Assembly (NCBI RefSeq): GCF_001898175.1
Contig: NZ_MKTH01000008.1
Location: 400,361 to 464,360, forward strand
DNA: 64,000 nucleotides
Direction of reading: 5' to 3'
Source: Cellulomonas sp. 73-92
GTDB taxonomy: Bacteria > Actinomycetota > Actinomycetes > Actinomycetales > Cellulomonadaceae
The number at the start of each line of letters is the position of its first letter. Positions within the stretch are counted from its first letter, which is position 1. Shown here piece by piece: positions 39,167-48,214 of this stretch. Made by a program: the position numbers and the translations under genes. The notes beneath the pieces were generated by a model. It was not told where the DNA came from, did no database searches, and saw only the letters and a program-made list of their open reading frames with translations.

Positions 39167-39898
39167 CTACTCCGCGGCGGCCAGGCGCAGCGTCTTGAGC
39201 TTCCCGATCGCGATCCAGCCGGCGCCGAGGACGACGACGGCCAGCATCGTGACCCCCACCGTCACCGAGACGGCCGAGGTGACGCCCCAGCCCGCGGCGT
39301 CGGCCGCGTCCAGCAGGTGCTCGGCGGGGGCCAGGGCCCACTGCCGCACCGACACGTCCTTGACGCCGGGCACGTAGCCGCCCAGGACGCCCTCCCAGAG
39401 CAGCGCGTAGAGCAGGCCGATGATCACCGCGTTGCGGGTCAGCACGGACAGCGCGACGAAGATCGTCGTGTACGCGATGCCGGCGAGCAGCGCAGCCAGC
39501 CCGTACGCGCCGGTGAGCTTGAAGTGGTCGTCCCCCGCGACGGCGGCCGAGGCGGCGATCGGCAGGACCGCGAACACCAGGGTCGTCGCCAGGGCCACCG
39601 CGAGCTTGGACAGCAGGATGGTGCGGCGCGGCACGGGCTTGTTGAGCAGGTAGACGATCGAGCCGTCGTCGATCTCCGGTCCGATGACGCCGGTCCCGAT
39701 GAGCAGGCACATGAGCGGCAGCAGCGTGCCCAGCGCGAAGTTGCCGACCAGGCCCGCCGAGGCGCCGACGTCGGCGTGCGAGCCCCAGCGCGTCAGCCCG
39801 GCCAGGCCGAGCAGCAGCGCCGGCAGGATGACGAGGAGCAGGGACCGGCGGCGGCCGAGCAGGCCGCGCACCGTCAGCTGCATGACGACGGGGTTCAT
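39167..39898 (-). CDS. ABC-2 type permease
   Basis: 243 residues, about six spans. VIGPEIDDGSIVYLLNKPVPRRTILLSKLAVAL is the ABC-2 permease motif (E-x2-xG-T/S...P-x-R). It starts with ATG 39898 overlapping the stop of its ATPase gene (ATGA). It is the last gene of a four-gene operon carrying two ATPase-permease pairs. Its stop abuts the tetR stop. Substrate unknown; ABC-2 exporters move antibiotics, lipids or peptides outward. Confidence 0.82.
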   Translation of the reverse strand: MNPVVMQLTVRGLLGRRRSLLLVILPALLLGLAGLTRWGSHADVGASAGLVGNFALGTLLPLMCLLIGTGVIGPEIDDGSIVYLLNKPVPRRTILLSKLAVALATTLVFAVLPIAASAAVAGDDHFKLTGAYGLAALLAGIAYTTIFVALSVLTRNAVIIGLLYALLWEGVLGGYVPGVKDVSVRQWALAPAEHLLDAADAAGWGVTSAVSVTVGVTMLAVVVLGAGWIAIGKLKTLRLAAAE

Positions 39899-40806
39899 CG
39901 GGCCACCAGGTAGGCGAAGACGGATTCGAGGGACTCGTCGGCCGGCGAGACGTCGAGCAGCCGGACCCCGGACGCGTGGGCGAGCCGGGGCAGGGCATGG
40001 ACGAAGCGACCGAAGTCGGAGGTCTGGATCGCCAGCGTGCCGTCGGTGAGGGTGACGCCGTCGGCGGCGCCTTCGGCGACGAGCGCGGCCGCCAGGCGGC
40101 GGTCGTCGCTGGACGTGATCGAGTACTGGTGCGGCCGCTCGGTCATGAGGCGCCGGATGCGGCGGTAGTCGCCGGAGGCGGCGTGCCGGCCGGCGACGAG
40201 CACCTCGATGTGGTCGGCGATCTGCTCGACCTCCTCGAGGATGTGGCTGCTGAAGAGCACGGTGCGCCCCTCGGCGGCCAGCCTCCGCAGCAGGTCCATC
40301 AGGTGGAGGCGCTGGCGCGGGTCCATGCCGTTGAACGGCTCGTCGAGCAGCAGCACCGCCGGGTCGTGGACCAGGGCCGTGGCCATCTTGATGCGCTGCT
40401 TCATGCCCTTCGAGTACGTGGCGATCGCCCGGTCGCTCGGTTCGACCATGTCGACGAGCTCGAGCGCCCGCTGCGCCGCCGCCCCGGGGTCCGGCAGGCC
40501 GTGGAGGCGGGCGTTCGCCAGGAGGAACTGGGCGCCCGTCACCATGTCGTACATCGCCTCGGCCTCGGGCACGAGGCCCACCTGGCGGTAGATCTCGGGG
40601 TTCTTCCACACGTGGCCACCGTCGAGCGCCACCGTGCCCGCCGAGGGGGCGAGGAAGCCGCCCATCATCGAGATGAGCGTCGACTTGCCCGCGCCGTTCG
40701 GGCCGAGCAGGCCCGTGATGCCCGGACCGATGGTCATCGTCACGTCGTTGACCGCGACCACGTTGCCGTACCAGCGGGACACCTTGTCGAGGACGATGGC
40801 GCTCAC
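39895..40806 (-). CDS. ABC-2 exporter ATPase
   Basis: 303 residues. Walker A GPNGAGKST, signature YSKGMKQRIKMATAL, Walker B VLLLDEPFNGMDP, switch FSSHI. The MDP variant of the D-loop and the C-terminal 90-residue extension are typical of ATPases paired with ABC-2 permeases. GTG 40806 overlaps the upstream permease stop (GTGA). Confidence 0.92.
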   Translation of the reverse strand: MSAIVLDKVSRWYGNVVAVNDVTMTIGPGITGLLGPNGAGKSTLISMMGGFLAPSAGTVALDGGHVWKNPEIYRQVGLVPEAEAMYDMVTGAQFLLANARLHGLPDPGAAAQRALELVDMVEPSDRAIATYSKGMKQRIKMATALVHDPAVLLLDEPFNGMDPRQRLHLMDLLRRLAAEGRTVLFSSHILEEVEQIADHIEVLVAGRHAASGDYRRIRRLMTERPHQYSITSSDDRRLAAALVAEGAADGVTLTDGTLAIQTSDFGRFVHALPRLAHASGVRLLDVSPADESLESVFAYLVAR

Positions 40807-41723
40807 AGTCGGCCCGCCTTCCGGTAGCGACGCAGCAGGAGGGCGCCCGCGCCGGCGACGAGGACCACGTACACCAGGACGAACACGGCGACCTCGCCGC
40901 CCGTCGTCGGCGCGAACTGGGATGCCGGCGTGACGTCGAGGATCTTCGCCGCCAGGCCGTCGACGAGGCGGGACGGGTCGATCGCCCCGGCGAGCACGGC
41001 CCAGGTGGTCGCGCCCTGCAGCCGGGCGACACGCGACAGCGCCTCGGAGATGCCCTGGACGACGAGCAGCGTGGTGATGATCGCCGCCACCCCGAGGCCG
41101 CGCCGCGGCGTGAAGGCCGCGATGACCAGGCCGATCGCCGACAGCAGCACGGCCAGGACCGCCGAGGCGAGCAGGCCCCCGAGCCAGCCGGTCAGCTGGT
41201 CGCCGACCGGCATCTTCGCCAGCAGCGCGCCGATGAGGAGCAGCGTCTGCGGGCCGGCCGTGATGAGGAACATCGCGATCGCGAGGCCGCCATAGCGGGC
41301 CCACACGTAGTCGGTACGCACCATGGGCCGGGACATGTACAGCGGCAGCACGCCGTAGCGCAGATCGCGCGACACCGCGTAGGGCGCCGAGCCGGCGACG
41401 AACAGCGCGATCGGCAGCCACAGCCGTGACAGGTACTCGGTGTAGGTGATCGGCAGCGACGTCGCGCCGGTGAGGACCGCGACGAGGGCGACGACGAGCG
41501 GCGGGGCGAGCAGGATCCCGACGAGGATCCAGGGCATCACCTTCGCGCGCGCCGGGCGGCCGAGGCCGAAGATGCCGCGCAGCGTGTCGACGAGCAGCGA
41601 GCGGACGATCCAGCCCCGCCCGAAGCGGACCCCGTCGTAGTGCCGGAACCCGATGTCGTGGATGACGTCCTCGGCGGCGGCCGGCTGCGCCGGGACCGCG
41701 GGAACGATCGGCTGGCTGCTCAT
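40803..41723 (-). CDS. ABC-2 family permease
   Basis: 306-residue membrane protein with about six spans. SAPYAVSRDLRYGVLPLYMSRPMVRTDYVWARY carries the ABC-2 pattern of a charged loop before a re-entrant region. A soluble N-terminal segment of about 55 residues precedes the first span. ATG 41723 overlaps the stop of the upstream ATPase (ATGA). Confidence 0.82.
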   Translation of the reverse strand: MSSQPIVPAVPAQPAAAEDVIHDIGFRHYDGVRFGRGWIVRSLLVDTLRGIFGLGRPARAKVMPWILVGILLAPPLVVALVAVLTGATSLPITYTEYLSRLWLPIALFVAGSAPYAVSRDLRYGVLPLYMSRPMVRTDYVWARYGGLAIAMFLITAGPQTLLLIGALLAKMPVGDQLTGWLGGLLASAVLAVLLSAIGLVIAAFTPRRGLGVAAIITTLLVVQGISEALSRVARLQGATTWAVLAGAIDPSRLVDGLAAKILDVTPASQFAPTTGGEVAVFVLVYVVLVAGAGALLLRRYRKAGRL

Positions 41724-42712
41724 GCCGCGCCCTCCCGGAACATCTCGGTGAGGTGGTGGCGCCGCCGTTGCATGCGCACCAGCCCCACGCCGAGCTCGGC
41801 GGCGACGGACGCCACCGCGTCGAGCACCGCCTCGTCGGGCTGCGTCAGGGTGAAGAGGTTGGAGCCGTCGTCGGCCGCGTCGACCGCGGCACCCGCGGCC
41901 CGCAGGCGGGCCAGGACCTCCGGGCCCCGGTCGGTGACCTCGACGACCATGACCCCCGAGAGGGCCGTCGCGTCGGCGGTCGACGTCGAGCGCTGCAGCA
42001 CGCCGCCCTCGATGACGACGATGTGGTCGGCGATCCGCTCGAGCTCGCCCAGCAGGTGCGACGTGACGAGCACCGAGATGCCGAAGTCGTTGCCGATGCG
42101 CCGGATCAGGTCCAGCATCTCGTCGCGCCCGGCGGGGTCGAGGCCGTTCGTCGGCTCGTCGAGCAGCACGAGGCGCGGGTCGTGGACGAGGGCCTGCGCG
42201 AGCTTGACCCGCTGCTTCATGCCGGTGGAGTAGCCGCCGATCGGGCGGTACCGCTCCTCGTACAGCCCGACGTGACGCAGCGTGTCGGCCGCCCGCTCGC
42301 GCGCCGCCGCGCCCGGCAGGCCGCTCATCCGTGCCAGGTGCACCACGAGCTCGGTGGCCGAGACGTCCGGCGGCAGGCAGTCCGACTCGGGCATGTACCC
42401 GACGAGCTGCCGGATCGCGAGCCCCTGCGTCGTGGCGTCCATGCCGAGGATCGTCGCCTCGCCCGACGTCGGCGGCAGGAGGCCGAGGAGGATCTTGATG
42501 AGGGTCGACTTGCCTGCGCCGTTGGCGCCGACGAGGCCCACGACACCCGCCGGCATCTCGACGGTGAGGTTGGAGAGGGCGGTGACGTGCCCGAACGTCT
42601 TGGTGACCCGACTGGTGACGATCGCCGGGCCGGGCGTGGTGGCCGGTGCTGACACGTCGGGCAACGTAGCAGCCGAACCACCCGGCGCACCGACCATCCG
42701 CGCAGGTTCCAT
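41720..42712 (-). CDS. ABC-2 exporter ATPase (first)
   Basis: 330 residues. Walker A GANGAGKST, signature YSTGMKQRVKLAQAL, Walker B LVLLDEPTNGLDP, switch VTSHLL. It is the first gene of the operon. It resembles the second ATPase, so the two ATPase-permease pairs may come from duplication and could form one heteromeric exporter or two separate ones. ATG 42712 is the longest start; GTG 42655 would begin closer to the conserved IVTSRVTKTFG strand, and no ribosome site decides between them. Confidence 0.9.
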   Translation of the reverse strand: MEPARMVGAPGGSAATLPDVSAPATTPGPAIVTSRVTKTFGHVTALSNLTVEMPAGVVGLVGANGAGKSTLIKILLGLLPPTSGEATILGMDATTQGLAIRQLVGYMPESDCLPPDVSATELVVHLARMSGLPGAAARERAADTLRHVGLYEERYRPIGGYSTGMKQRVKLAQALVHDPRLVLLDEPTNGLDPAGRDEMLDLIRRIGNDFGISVLVTSHLLGELERIADHIVVIEGGVLQRSTSTADATALSGVMVVEVTDRGPEVLARLRAAGAAVDAADDGSNLFTLTQPDEAVLDAVASVAAELGVGLVRMQRRRHHLTEMFREGAA

Positions 42713-42868
42713 GCCTGCGAGCCTCGCCCGGCGCCGTGGCTCCCGGGAATCCGGGGTGTCCCTGAGGGGACCCTGAACTCTGCGCGCGCCGCACCATCCC
42801 AGGGGTGGACACCGGCCGCGCCGGCGCTGGCGCTCGCCGCGTGCCTGCTCGCCGTGGCCTGAGGCGCG

Positions 42869-44287
42869 TCATCGGCCCGGGGCGGCCAGGAGCAGGTAGC
42901 CGTCCTCGTCGACGACGACCCGGTACCCGAGCTCGCGCCCGCCGAGCGCGAGCTCACGCAGCTCCTGCCCTCCGACCGGGAACTGCTGCGCCGCGGCCGT
43001 GTCCGCGACGACGTAGTCCGGGCGCGACACGGTCAGGGGTGTGCCGCCGAGCAGGCTGACGTCGTCGCGCGCGGTCAGCTGGGGCGCCAGGCCGTTCGAC
43101 GCGGCGACGGTGGCACCCGCCGGGATGCGGTCGAGCACCGCGCGACCGAGGGCGACGTGGTCCGTCGTCGCCCAGAACCCGGGACGGACGACGTCGAGCA
43201 GGCCCGACGACAGCGCGGGTGGCGGCGCCAGCAGGCAGGCTCCCGTGGCGACGACCCCCAGGGCCAGTCCCCATCGGCGCGCGGTCGAGCCCACGGCGCC
43301 GCGCGCGAGGACGTCGACCAGGGCCGCGACGACGACCGGCATGAGGACGGCCGAGTAGTGGTACGACGTCCCCCAGTACGCCGGGTAGTCGGAGAGGAGT
43401 CGCCAGGCGAGCGTGGGGACCGCGACCCAGAGCAGCGGCGACCGCAGCGCGAGGAAGCCGGTCGGCAGCAGCACCAGGACGAGCGTGGCCAGCTTGGTGC
43501 CGTTCGTCAGCAGCGTGGGCAGCCGCCACACGGCGGCGGCGCCGAGGTGGCCGGCGTACGTGTCGGCCCCGGCGGGGCTGATCGCCGGGATGACGACGAA
43601 CATCTCGACGAGCGTCGCGGCGACGCCCCCGACCGCCGCGGCCAGGCCGAACCGCCGCTCGCCGCGCCACGCGACCAGCATGCCGACCACCGCCACGGTC
43701 AGGCCGAGGTCCTCCTTGACGAGCACCAGCGGCGCGGCCCAGGCGATCGCCGCGCGGAGCCGGCCGGCGCCCAGCGCCGACAGGGAGAAGGCCAGGAGCG
43801 GCACCGCGAAGGCGACCTCGTGGAAGTCGAAGATCACCGCCTGGGCGATGCCCCACGACAGCCCGAAGCCCAGCCCGACGACGAGCCCCGCCCTCGCCCC
43901 GGCCAGGCGGTGCGCCCACAGGGTCAGCGGCACCGCCGCGAGCCCCAGCAGCAGCGCCTGCGCGACGAGCAGCGTGCCGGGACCGGGGAACAGGCGGTAG
44001 GCGGGTGCCAGCACCGCCGTGATCGGCGAGAAGTGGTCGCCGAGGAGGGGGAACCCCGGGCCCTTGAGCGTCGACGTCGGCCAGTGCCCGGAGGCGTACG
44101 AGCGCACCTCCTGCTCGAAGATGCCCAGGTCGAACCCGGTGCTGCGCAGGAGCGCGTGACGGCGCAGCGACACCGCGGCGTACAGCGCCGACAGGGCGAT
44201 CCCCGTCGCCGCGGCGAGCCAGACGCTCGGTGCCCGCACGGGTCGCGGCGTCGTGACGAGGGGGCGCGGGCTGCTGAGGGTGGCCAC
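42869..44287 (-). CDS. DUF2079 family membrane protein
   Basis: 472 residues, roughly ten spans. TGFDLGIFEQEVRSYASGHWPTSTLKGPGFPLLGDHFSPI is the diagnostic DUF2079 N-terminal loop with DLGIFEQ and GDHFSP, and VIFDFHEVAFAVPLLAFSL follows. This resembles glycosyltransferase-like polytopic proteins (GT-C fold) with acidic residues in the first outer loop, so lipid-linked sugar transfer at the cell surface is possible. GTG 44287 is preferred; ATG 44359 would add 24 residues. It diverges from the response-regulator gene. Confidence 0.82.
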   Translation of the reverse strand: MATLSSPRPLVTTPRPVRAPSVWLAAATGIALSALYAAVSLRRHALLRSTGFDLGIFEQEVRSYASGHWPTSTLKGPGFPLLGDHFSPITAVLAPAYRLFPGPGTLLVAQALLLGLAAVPLTLWAHRLAGARAGLVVGLGFGLSWGIAQAVIFDFHEVAFAVPLLAFSLSALGAGRLRAAIAWAAPLVLVKEDLGLTVAVVGMLVAWRGERRFGLAAAVGGVAATLVEMFVVIPAISPAGADTYAGHLGAAAVWRLPTLLTNGTKLATLVLVLLPTGFLALRSPLLWVAVPTLAWRLLSDYPAYWGTSYHYSAVLMPVVVAALVDVLARGAVGSTARRWGLALGVVATGACLLAPPPALSSGLLDVVRPGFWATTDHVALGRAVLDRIPAGATVAASNGLAPQLTARDDVSLLGGTPLTVSRPDYVVADTAAAQQFPVGGQELRELALGGRELGYRVVVDEDGYLLLAAPGR

Positions 44288-44368
44288 GCGAGCACCGTGC
44301 TCCGGGCCCCCTGACGCGCCGCTGACCGCGGCCCCGGGCCGGCGGGCCCGCTGTGGCATGTTGAGCGC

Positions 44369-45052
44369 GTGCGCATCCTCCTGGTCGAGGACGAGCGACG
44401 CCTGGCGCAGGTGCTGGCGCGAGGGCTCGGGCTCGACGGCTTCGTCGTCGACGTCGCGAACGACGGCCGGGCCGGCTTCCTCCTGGCCCGCACCGGTGGC
44501 TACGACGCGATGGTGCTCGACCTCATGCTCCCGGCCATGTCCGGGCTGGAGGTGTGCCGCGCGCTGCGGGCGCAGGACGTCGTCACGCCGATCCTCGTCC
44601 TCACCGCGCGGGACGCGGAGCGCGACGAGGTGGGCTCGCTGGCCGCCGGCGCCGACGACTACCTGCGCAAGCCCTTCCGCTACCCCGTGCTGCTCGCCCG
44701 CCTGCGCAGCCTCCTGCGCCGCTCGCCCCTCGTCGGCGGCGACGTGCTGCAGGTGGGCGACCTCGAGGTGGACACGGCGCGCCGCGCGGTCCGCCGCGGC
44801 GGGCGGGACGTGCCCGTCACCGGGCGCGAGTTCGCCCTGCTCGAGGTCCTCGCGCGCGCCCATGGCGCCGTGCTGAGCAAGGAGGCCATCCTCGTGGCGG
44901 CTTGGCCCGGCGAGGCCGACGACGTCAACCTGGTGGAGGCGCGGATGAGCGGGCTACGGCGCAAGGTCGACCTCGCGTTCGACCGCCGCTCGCTGGAGAC
45001 GGTGCGCGGCGCGGGGTACCGGCTCGTCGACGACCAGGCGGCGCCGTTGTGA
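44369..45052 (+). CDS. OmpR-family response regulator
   Basis: 227 residues. Receiver: RILLVEDERRLA (acidic pocket), MVLDLMLPAMSG (phospho-Asp), LVLTARD (Thr) and LRKPF (Lys). Winged-helix output: PVTGREFALLEVLARAHGAVLSKEAILVAAW...VNLVEARMSGLRRKVD...VRGAGYRL. GTG 44369 begins at the canonical RILLVEDE. It overlaps the sensor kinase gene by GTGA, so it forms a standard two-component pair. Confidence 0.94.
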   Translation: MRILLVEDERRLAQVLARGLGLDGFVVDVANDGRAGFLLARTGGYDAMVLDLMLPAMSGLEVCRALRAQDVVTPILVLTARDAERDEVGSLAAGADDYLRKPFRYPVLLARLRSLLRRSPLVGGDVLQVGDLEVDTARRAVRRGGRDVPVTGREFALLEVLARAHGAVLSKEAILVAAWPGEADDVNLVEARMSGLRRKVDLAFDRRSLETVRGAGYRLVDDQAAPL

Positions 45053-46521
45053 GCGCCACGCGGTTCTGGCGACGGATCGACGTGCGGGTCGCCGCCGCCG
45101 CGGGCCTGGTCGCGGGGCTGCTGCTGGTCGGCGGGGTCCTCTGGTTCCGCACCGAGGTGCACCACCAGCAGATGGACGCCGCCCAGCAGGCCGCCATGAC
45201 CGAGGCGTTCGACCTGTTGGTCGCGGCCCCACACTGGGCAGACGCGGTCAAACCGCTCTCCTACGAGCCGTACCAGCTGTTCCGCGATGACGGGACGTTC
45301 GTGGACGGGTCCGACGAGGCAACGGTGCGGAGCCAGGGGTGGACAGGGCCGATGCCCAACCCTGCCGCGGCCTTGCCGCAGGAAAGTCTCACCGGGGTCG
45401 CAACCATCATTCTGATGCCGTCCGCCATCGGCGTCTCCAAGACGCCAGACCTGGTCAGTGGCAGCCTCACGGGGCAGGGCGGCCAGATGCTGGTGCGCGG
45501 CGACACCCTCGGCTACCACGTCTACGTCTACGCCACCCCGGCGGCCGCTGATGCCGTGGTCGCGGGCATGAGCCGCTACCTCTGCTGGGGCGCGGCCCTC
45601 GTGTGGCTGCTCATCACGGCGACGGCTGCCGTGACGGTCCGGCTGGCGCTGCGCCCGGTGGAGCGGATGCGGCGGGAGGCGGCCCGCATCACCTCGACCG
45701 CCGACGGCGCGAGGCTGTCCGCCGCGCCGCGGCAGGACGAGCTCGGTGCCTTGGCCGCGACGCTGGACACGATGCTCGGCCGGCTCGACGAGAGCTTCCG
45801 GGCCCAGCAACGGTTCACCGCCGACGCCGCGCACGAGCTGCGCGGTCCGCTCACCTCGCTGCGGGCGGCCGTCGAGGTCGCCCTCGCCCACCCCGACGAC
45901 GCCACGGCCGACGAGACCCTGCGCCACGTGCTCGCCGAGACCGACCGCCTGCAGGACCTCACCGAGCAGCTCCTGACGGTCGCGCGAACCCGATCCGCGC
46001 CCACGGCCGCCGGGGCCTGCGACCCGGTCGCCGCGCTCGAGCGCGTGCTGGCCTCCTACCCCGGCCACGGCGCCGCGGGTCTCCAGGTGACGGACCACCG
46101 GGCCGTCCCGCGCCTCGCGTCGATCCCACCCGTCGACCTGGAGCGCGTGCTGCGCAACCTGCTCGACAACGCCCTGCGGCACGCCGCGACCGGCGTCCGG
46201 GTCGACGTCCGCGACGACGGGGAGGGCGTCGTGCTCGCGGTGACCAACGACGGCCCGCCCATCCCCGACGAGGAGCGCGAGCGGATCTTCGAGCCGTTCG
46301 TCCGCCTCGACGACGCCAGGAGCCGCGACGAGGGCGGCACCGGGCTCGGCCTGACGATCGTGCGCGGCCTCGTCGAGCGGGCCGGCGGCCGGGTCACCGC
46401 CGCGTCACGCGGGGACGACACCTCGTTCGTCGTGCGGCTGCCGCAGGCCGCCCTGGCGGCCGACGAGCCGGAGCCGGCCCCCGCGCGGGCGCCTGCCGCG
46501 GCCGCCACCGCGGCCCCGTGA
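45049..46521 (+). CDS. sensor histidine kinase
   Basis: 490 residues. Membrane spans at about 14-33 and 175-200 enclose a periplasmic sensor of about 140 residues; then HAMP (ALRPVERMRREAARI), the H-box FTADAAHELRGPLTSLRAAVE, the N-box RNLLDNALRHA and the G-boxes FEPFVRLDDA, GGTGLGLTIVRGLVE. Phosphorylates the adjacent regulator; signal unknown. The coding of the sensor region (about 45200-45480) is visibly less G+C-rich than the rest, suggesting different origin. A Pro/Ala-rich tail ends the protein. Confidence 0.92.
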   Translation: MSATRFWRRIDVRVAAAAGLVAGLLLVGGVLWFRTEVHHQQMDAAQQAAMTEAFDLLVAAPHWADAVKPLSYEPYQLFRDDGTFVDGSDEATVRSQGWTGPMPNPAAALPQESLTGVATIILMPSAIGVSKTPDLVSGSLTGQGGQMLVRGDTLGYHVYVYATPAAADAVVAGMSRYLCWGAALVWLLITATAAVTVRLALRPVERMRREAARITSTADGARLSAAPRQDELGALAATLDTMLGRLDESFRAQQRFTADAAHELRGPLTSLRAAVEVALAHPDDATADETLRHVLAETDRLQDLTEQLLTVARTRSAPTAAGACDPVAALERVLASYPGHGAAGLQVTDHRAVPRLASIPPVDLERVLRNLLDNALRHAATGVRVDVRDDGEGVVLAVTNDGPPIPDEERERIFEPFVRLDDARSRDEGGTGLGLTIVRGLVERAGGRVTAASRGDDTSFVVRLPQAALAADEPEPAPARAPAAAATAAP

Positions 46522-46644
46522 CGCCGGCCGGGCGGTGCGCCCCGCGGGCCACTCCGCCTGGCCGTCCTCGTCGGGCGCTGTGACAGGATGGCGAGACCGC
46601 AGACAGCACCTCGCGACGACGACGCGAGCACACCGAGGACGGAC

Positions 46645-47655
46645 ATGTCGACGATCCCGACGGCTCCCGGGGACTCGCACGCCGGGGCGGTCCCCACCGT
46701 CGACGTGGTGATGTCCACGTACAACGGCGAGCGGTACCTGCGCGAGCAGATCGACAGCATCCGGGCCCAGACGCACGCCGACTGGCGCCTGCTGGTGCGC
46801 GACGACGGCTCCACCGACGGCACCGCGGAGCTCCTCCGGCGCTACGCCGCGGACGACGAGCGCATCCGGTTCGTCAACGACGGCGCCGCGGCCGAGAACC
46901 TCGGGTTCGTCGGCTCGTTCTTCGCCCTGGTCAAGCAGGCTGACGCCGACCTCGTCGTCCTCAGCGACCAGGACGACGTGTGGCTGCCCACCAAGCTCGC
47001 GGTGCTCCTGGCCGAGGCGGGCCGGCACGACAACACCGTCCCGGTCCTCTACTACACACGCTGGCAGGCGGTCGACGAGCAGGGCCGGCCCATCCCCGTC
47101 GTCGGCGACCGGCAGGACCTCTTCGCCACGACGCGCCTGCACGAGCAGCTGACGACGAACTCGGTGCTCGGCGCGACGAGCATGATCAACGCGCGGCTCG
47201 CCGACGCGTGGCAGGGCTACGAGGGTCTGCGCTCGCACGACGTCTACCTCGGCCTGGCCGCCGCCTCGCTCGGCGAGCTGGTCTACCTGCCGGAGACGAC
47301 GACGCTGTACCGGCAGCACGGTGGCAACCAGTACGGGGTCGACCACCAGTCCGCCGGCAGCGGGTCGTTCCGGTCGAGGACGGAGCAGTTCTGGATCTAC
47401 TACCTCGAGCAGAAGAAGCGCGAGGCGCGGCGGGTGCTGGCGATCACCGGTGCGAGCATCCCCCCGGAACGCCGGCGGGTGCTCGAGGACTTCGTCCTCC
47501 TCAACACGTATCCGCTGCCCCGGCGCGTGCGGCTCGTCCTGCGCCACCGCTTCTACCAGCGCTCCACCGTCGCCACGGTGAAGCTGTGGGCGCTGCTGGC
47601 GTCCAACTACGGCAACCCGATGGGACGCTCCGCCGCGCCGGCGGTGCCCGCCTAG
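46645..47655 (+). CDS. glycosyltransferase family 2
   Basis: 336 residues. VDVVMSTYNGERYLREQIDSIRAQTHADWRLLVRDDGSTDGT is the GT-A nucleotide-sugar site, with DADLVVLSDQDDVWLPTKLAVL as the DxD-like metal motif (DQDDVW is typical of rhamnosyltransferase-like GT2 proteins). It probably adds a sugar to a cell-wall polysaccharide. ATG 46645 has GAGGA upstream; ATG 46588 is an alternative. Confidence 0.88.
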   Translation: MSTIPTAPGDSHAGAVPTVDVVMSTYNGERYLREQIDSIRAQTHADWRLLVRDDGSTDGTAELLRRYAADDERIRFVNDGAAAENLGFVGSFFALVKQADADLVVLSDQDDVWLPTKLAVLLAEAGRHDNTVPVLYYTRWQAVDEQGRPIPVVGDRQDLFATTRLHEQLTTNSVLGATSMINARLADAWQGYEGLRSHDVYLGLAAASLGELVYLPETTTLYRQHGGNQYGVDHQSAGSGSFRSRTEQFWIYYLEQKKREARRVLAITGASIPPERRRVLEDFVLLNTYPLPRRVRLVLRHRFYQRSTVATVKLWALLASNYGNPMGRSAAPAVPA

Positions 47656-47661
47656 CGCGCC

Positions 47662-48141
47662 CTACCGCACGGGCACGGCCCAGCAGCGCGCCGTGACGCC
47701 GATCGCGTTCCACGCGTTGATGGTCACGAGGAGAGCCAGCAGAGCCGCGGCGCCCTCCTCCCCGAGCGCGGCGACCGCCGCGACGACGACCTCCTCCCGC
47801 ACGTGCGTCGTCGCGAGAAGGGTGACCTCCTCGGCGAGGTCGAGGGCCGCACGCTCCGTCGCGGTGAACAGGCCCGACTCGCGCCACACGGCCACGGCGT
47901 CGACCCGCTGCCCGCCACCGGCGGCACGCGCCGCACGGGAGTGGAGGTCGACGCAATAGGCGCAGCCGTTGAGCTGCGAGGCGCGCAGGCGGACGAGCTC
48001 GCGCAGCACCGGGTCGAGCCCGGTGCGGTCCGCCTCGGCGACCGCCGCGTCGTCGAGCGCGCTCACGGCGCGGCTGAAACCAGGGACGAGGGCGTCGACA
48101 TCGAGGCGCTGGTGGACGGGGACGAGGGTTCCTGTGGTCAT
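47662..48141 (-). CDS. carboxymuconolactone decarboxylase/AhpD-like protein
   Basis: 159 residues. LRELVRLRASQLNGCAYCVDLHSRAAR contains the C-x-x-C-x3-H motif of AhpD-like peroxidatic enzymes, so redox-active disulfide chemistry is likely. Transcribed after the MocR-type gene with a 73-bp gap that holds ATTGGC...GCCAAT and a GGATTGGCCCAG box also found upstream of the regulator. Confidence 0.87.
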   Translation of the reverse strand: MTTGTLVPVHQRLDVDALVPGFSRAVSALDDAAVAEADRTGLDPVLRELVRLRASQLNGCAYCVDLHSRAARAAGGGQRVDAVAVWRESGLFTATERAALDLAEEVTLLATTHVREEVVVAAVAALGEEGAAALLALLVTINAWNAIGVTARCWAVPVR

Positions 48142-48214
48142 GCCCTCGACGCTACGAGGACGTGGGCGCCGGGCGGCAGGCCATTGGCGCGCGGGAATGC
48201 TGGGCCAATCCGGG

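Noticed and set aside
42713..42868. Possible tiny ORF ending ALALAACLLAVA, resembling a lipoprotein signal.
   Set aside because: No ATG, GTG or ribosome site in frame; the block is short and probably intergenic. A short GTCCC-TGA-GGGAC hairpin there is too weak to call.
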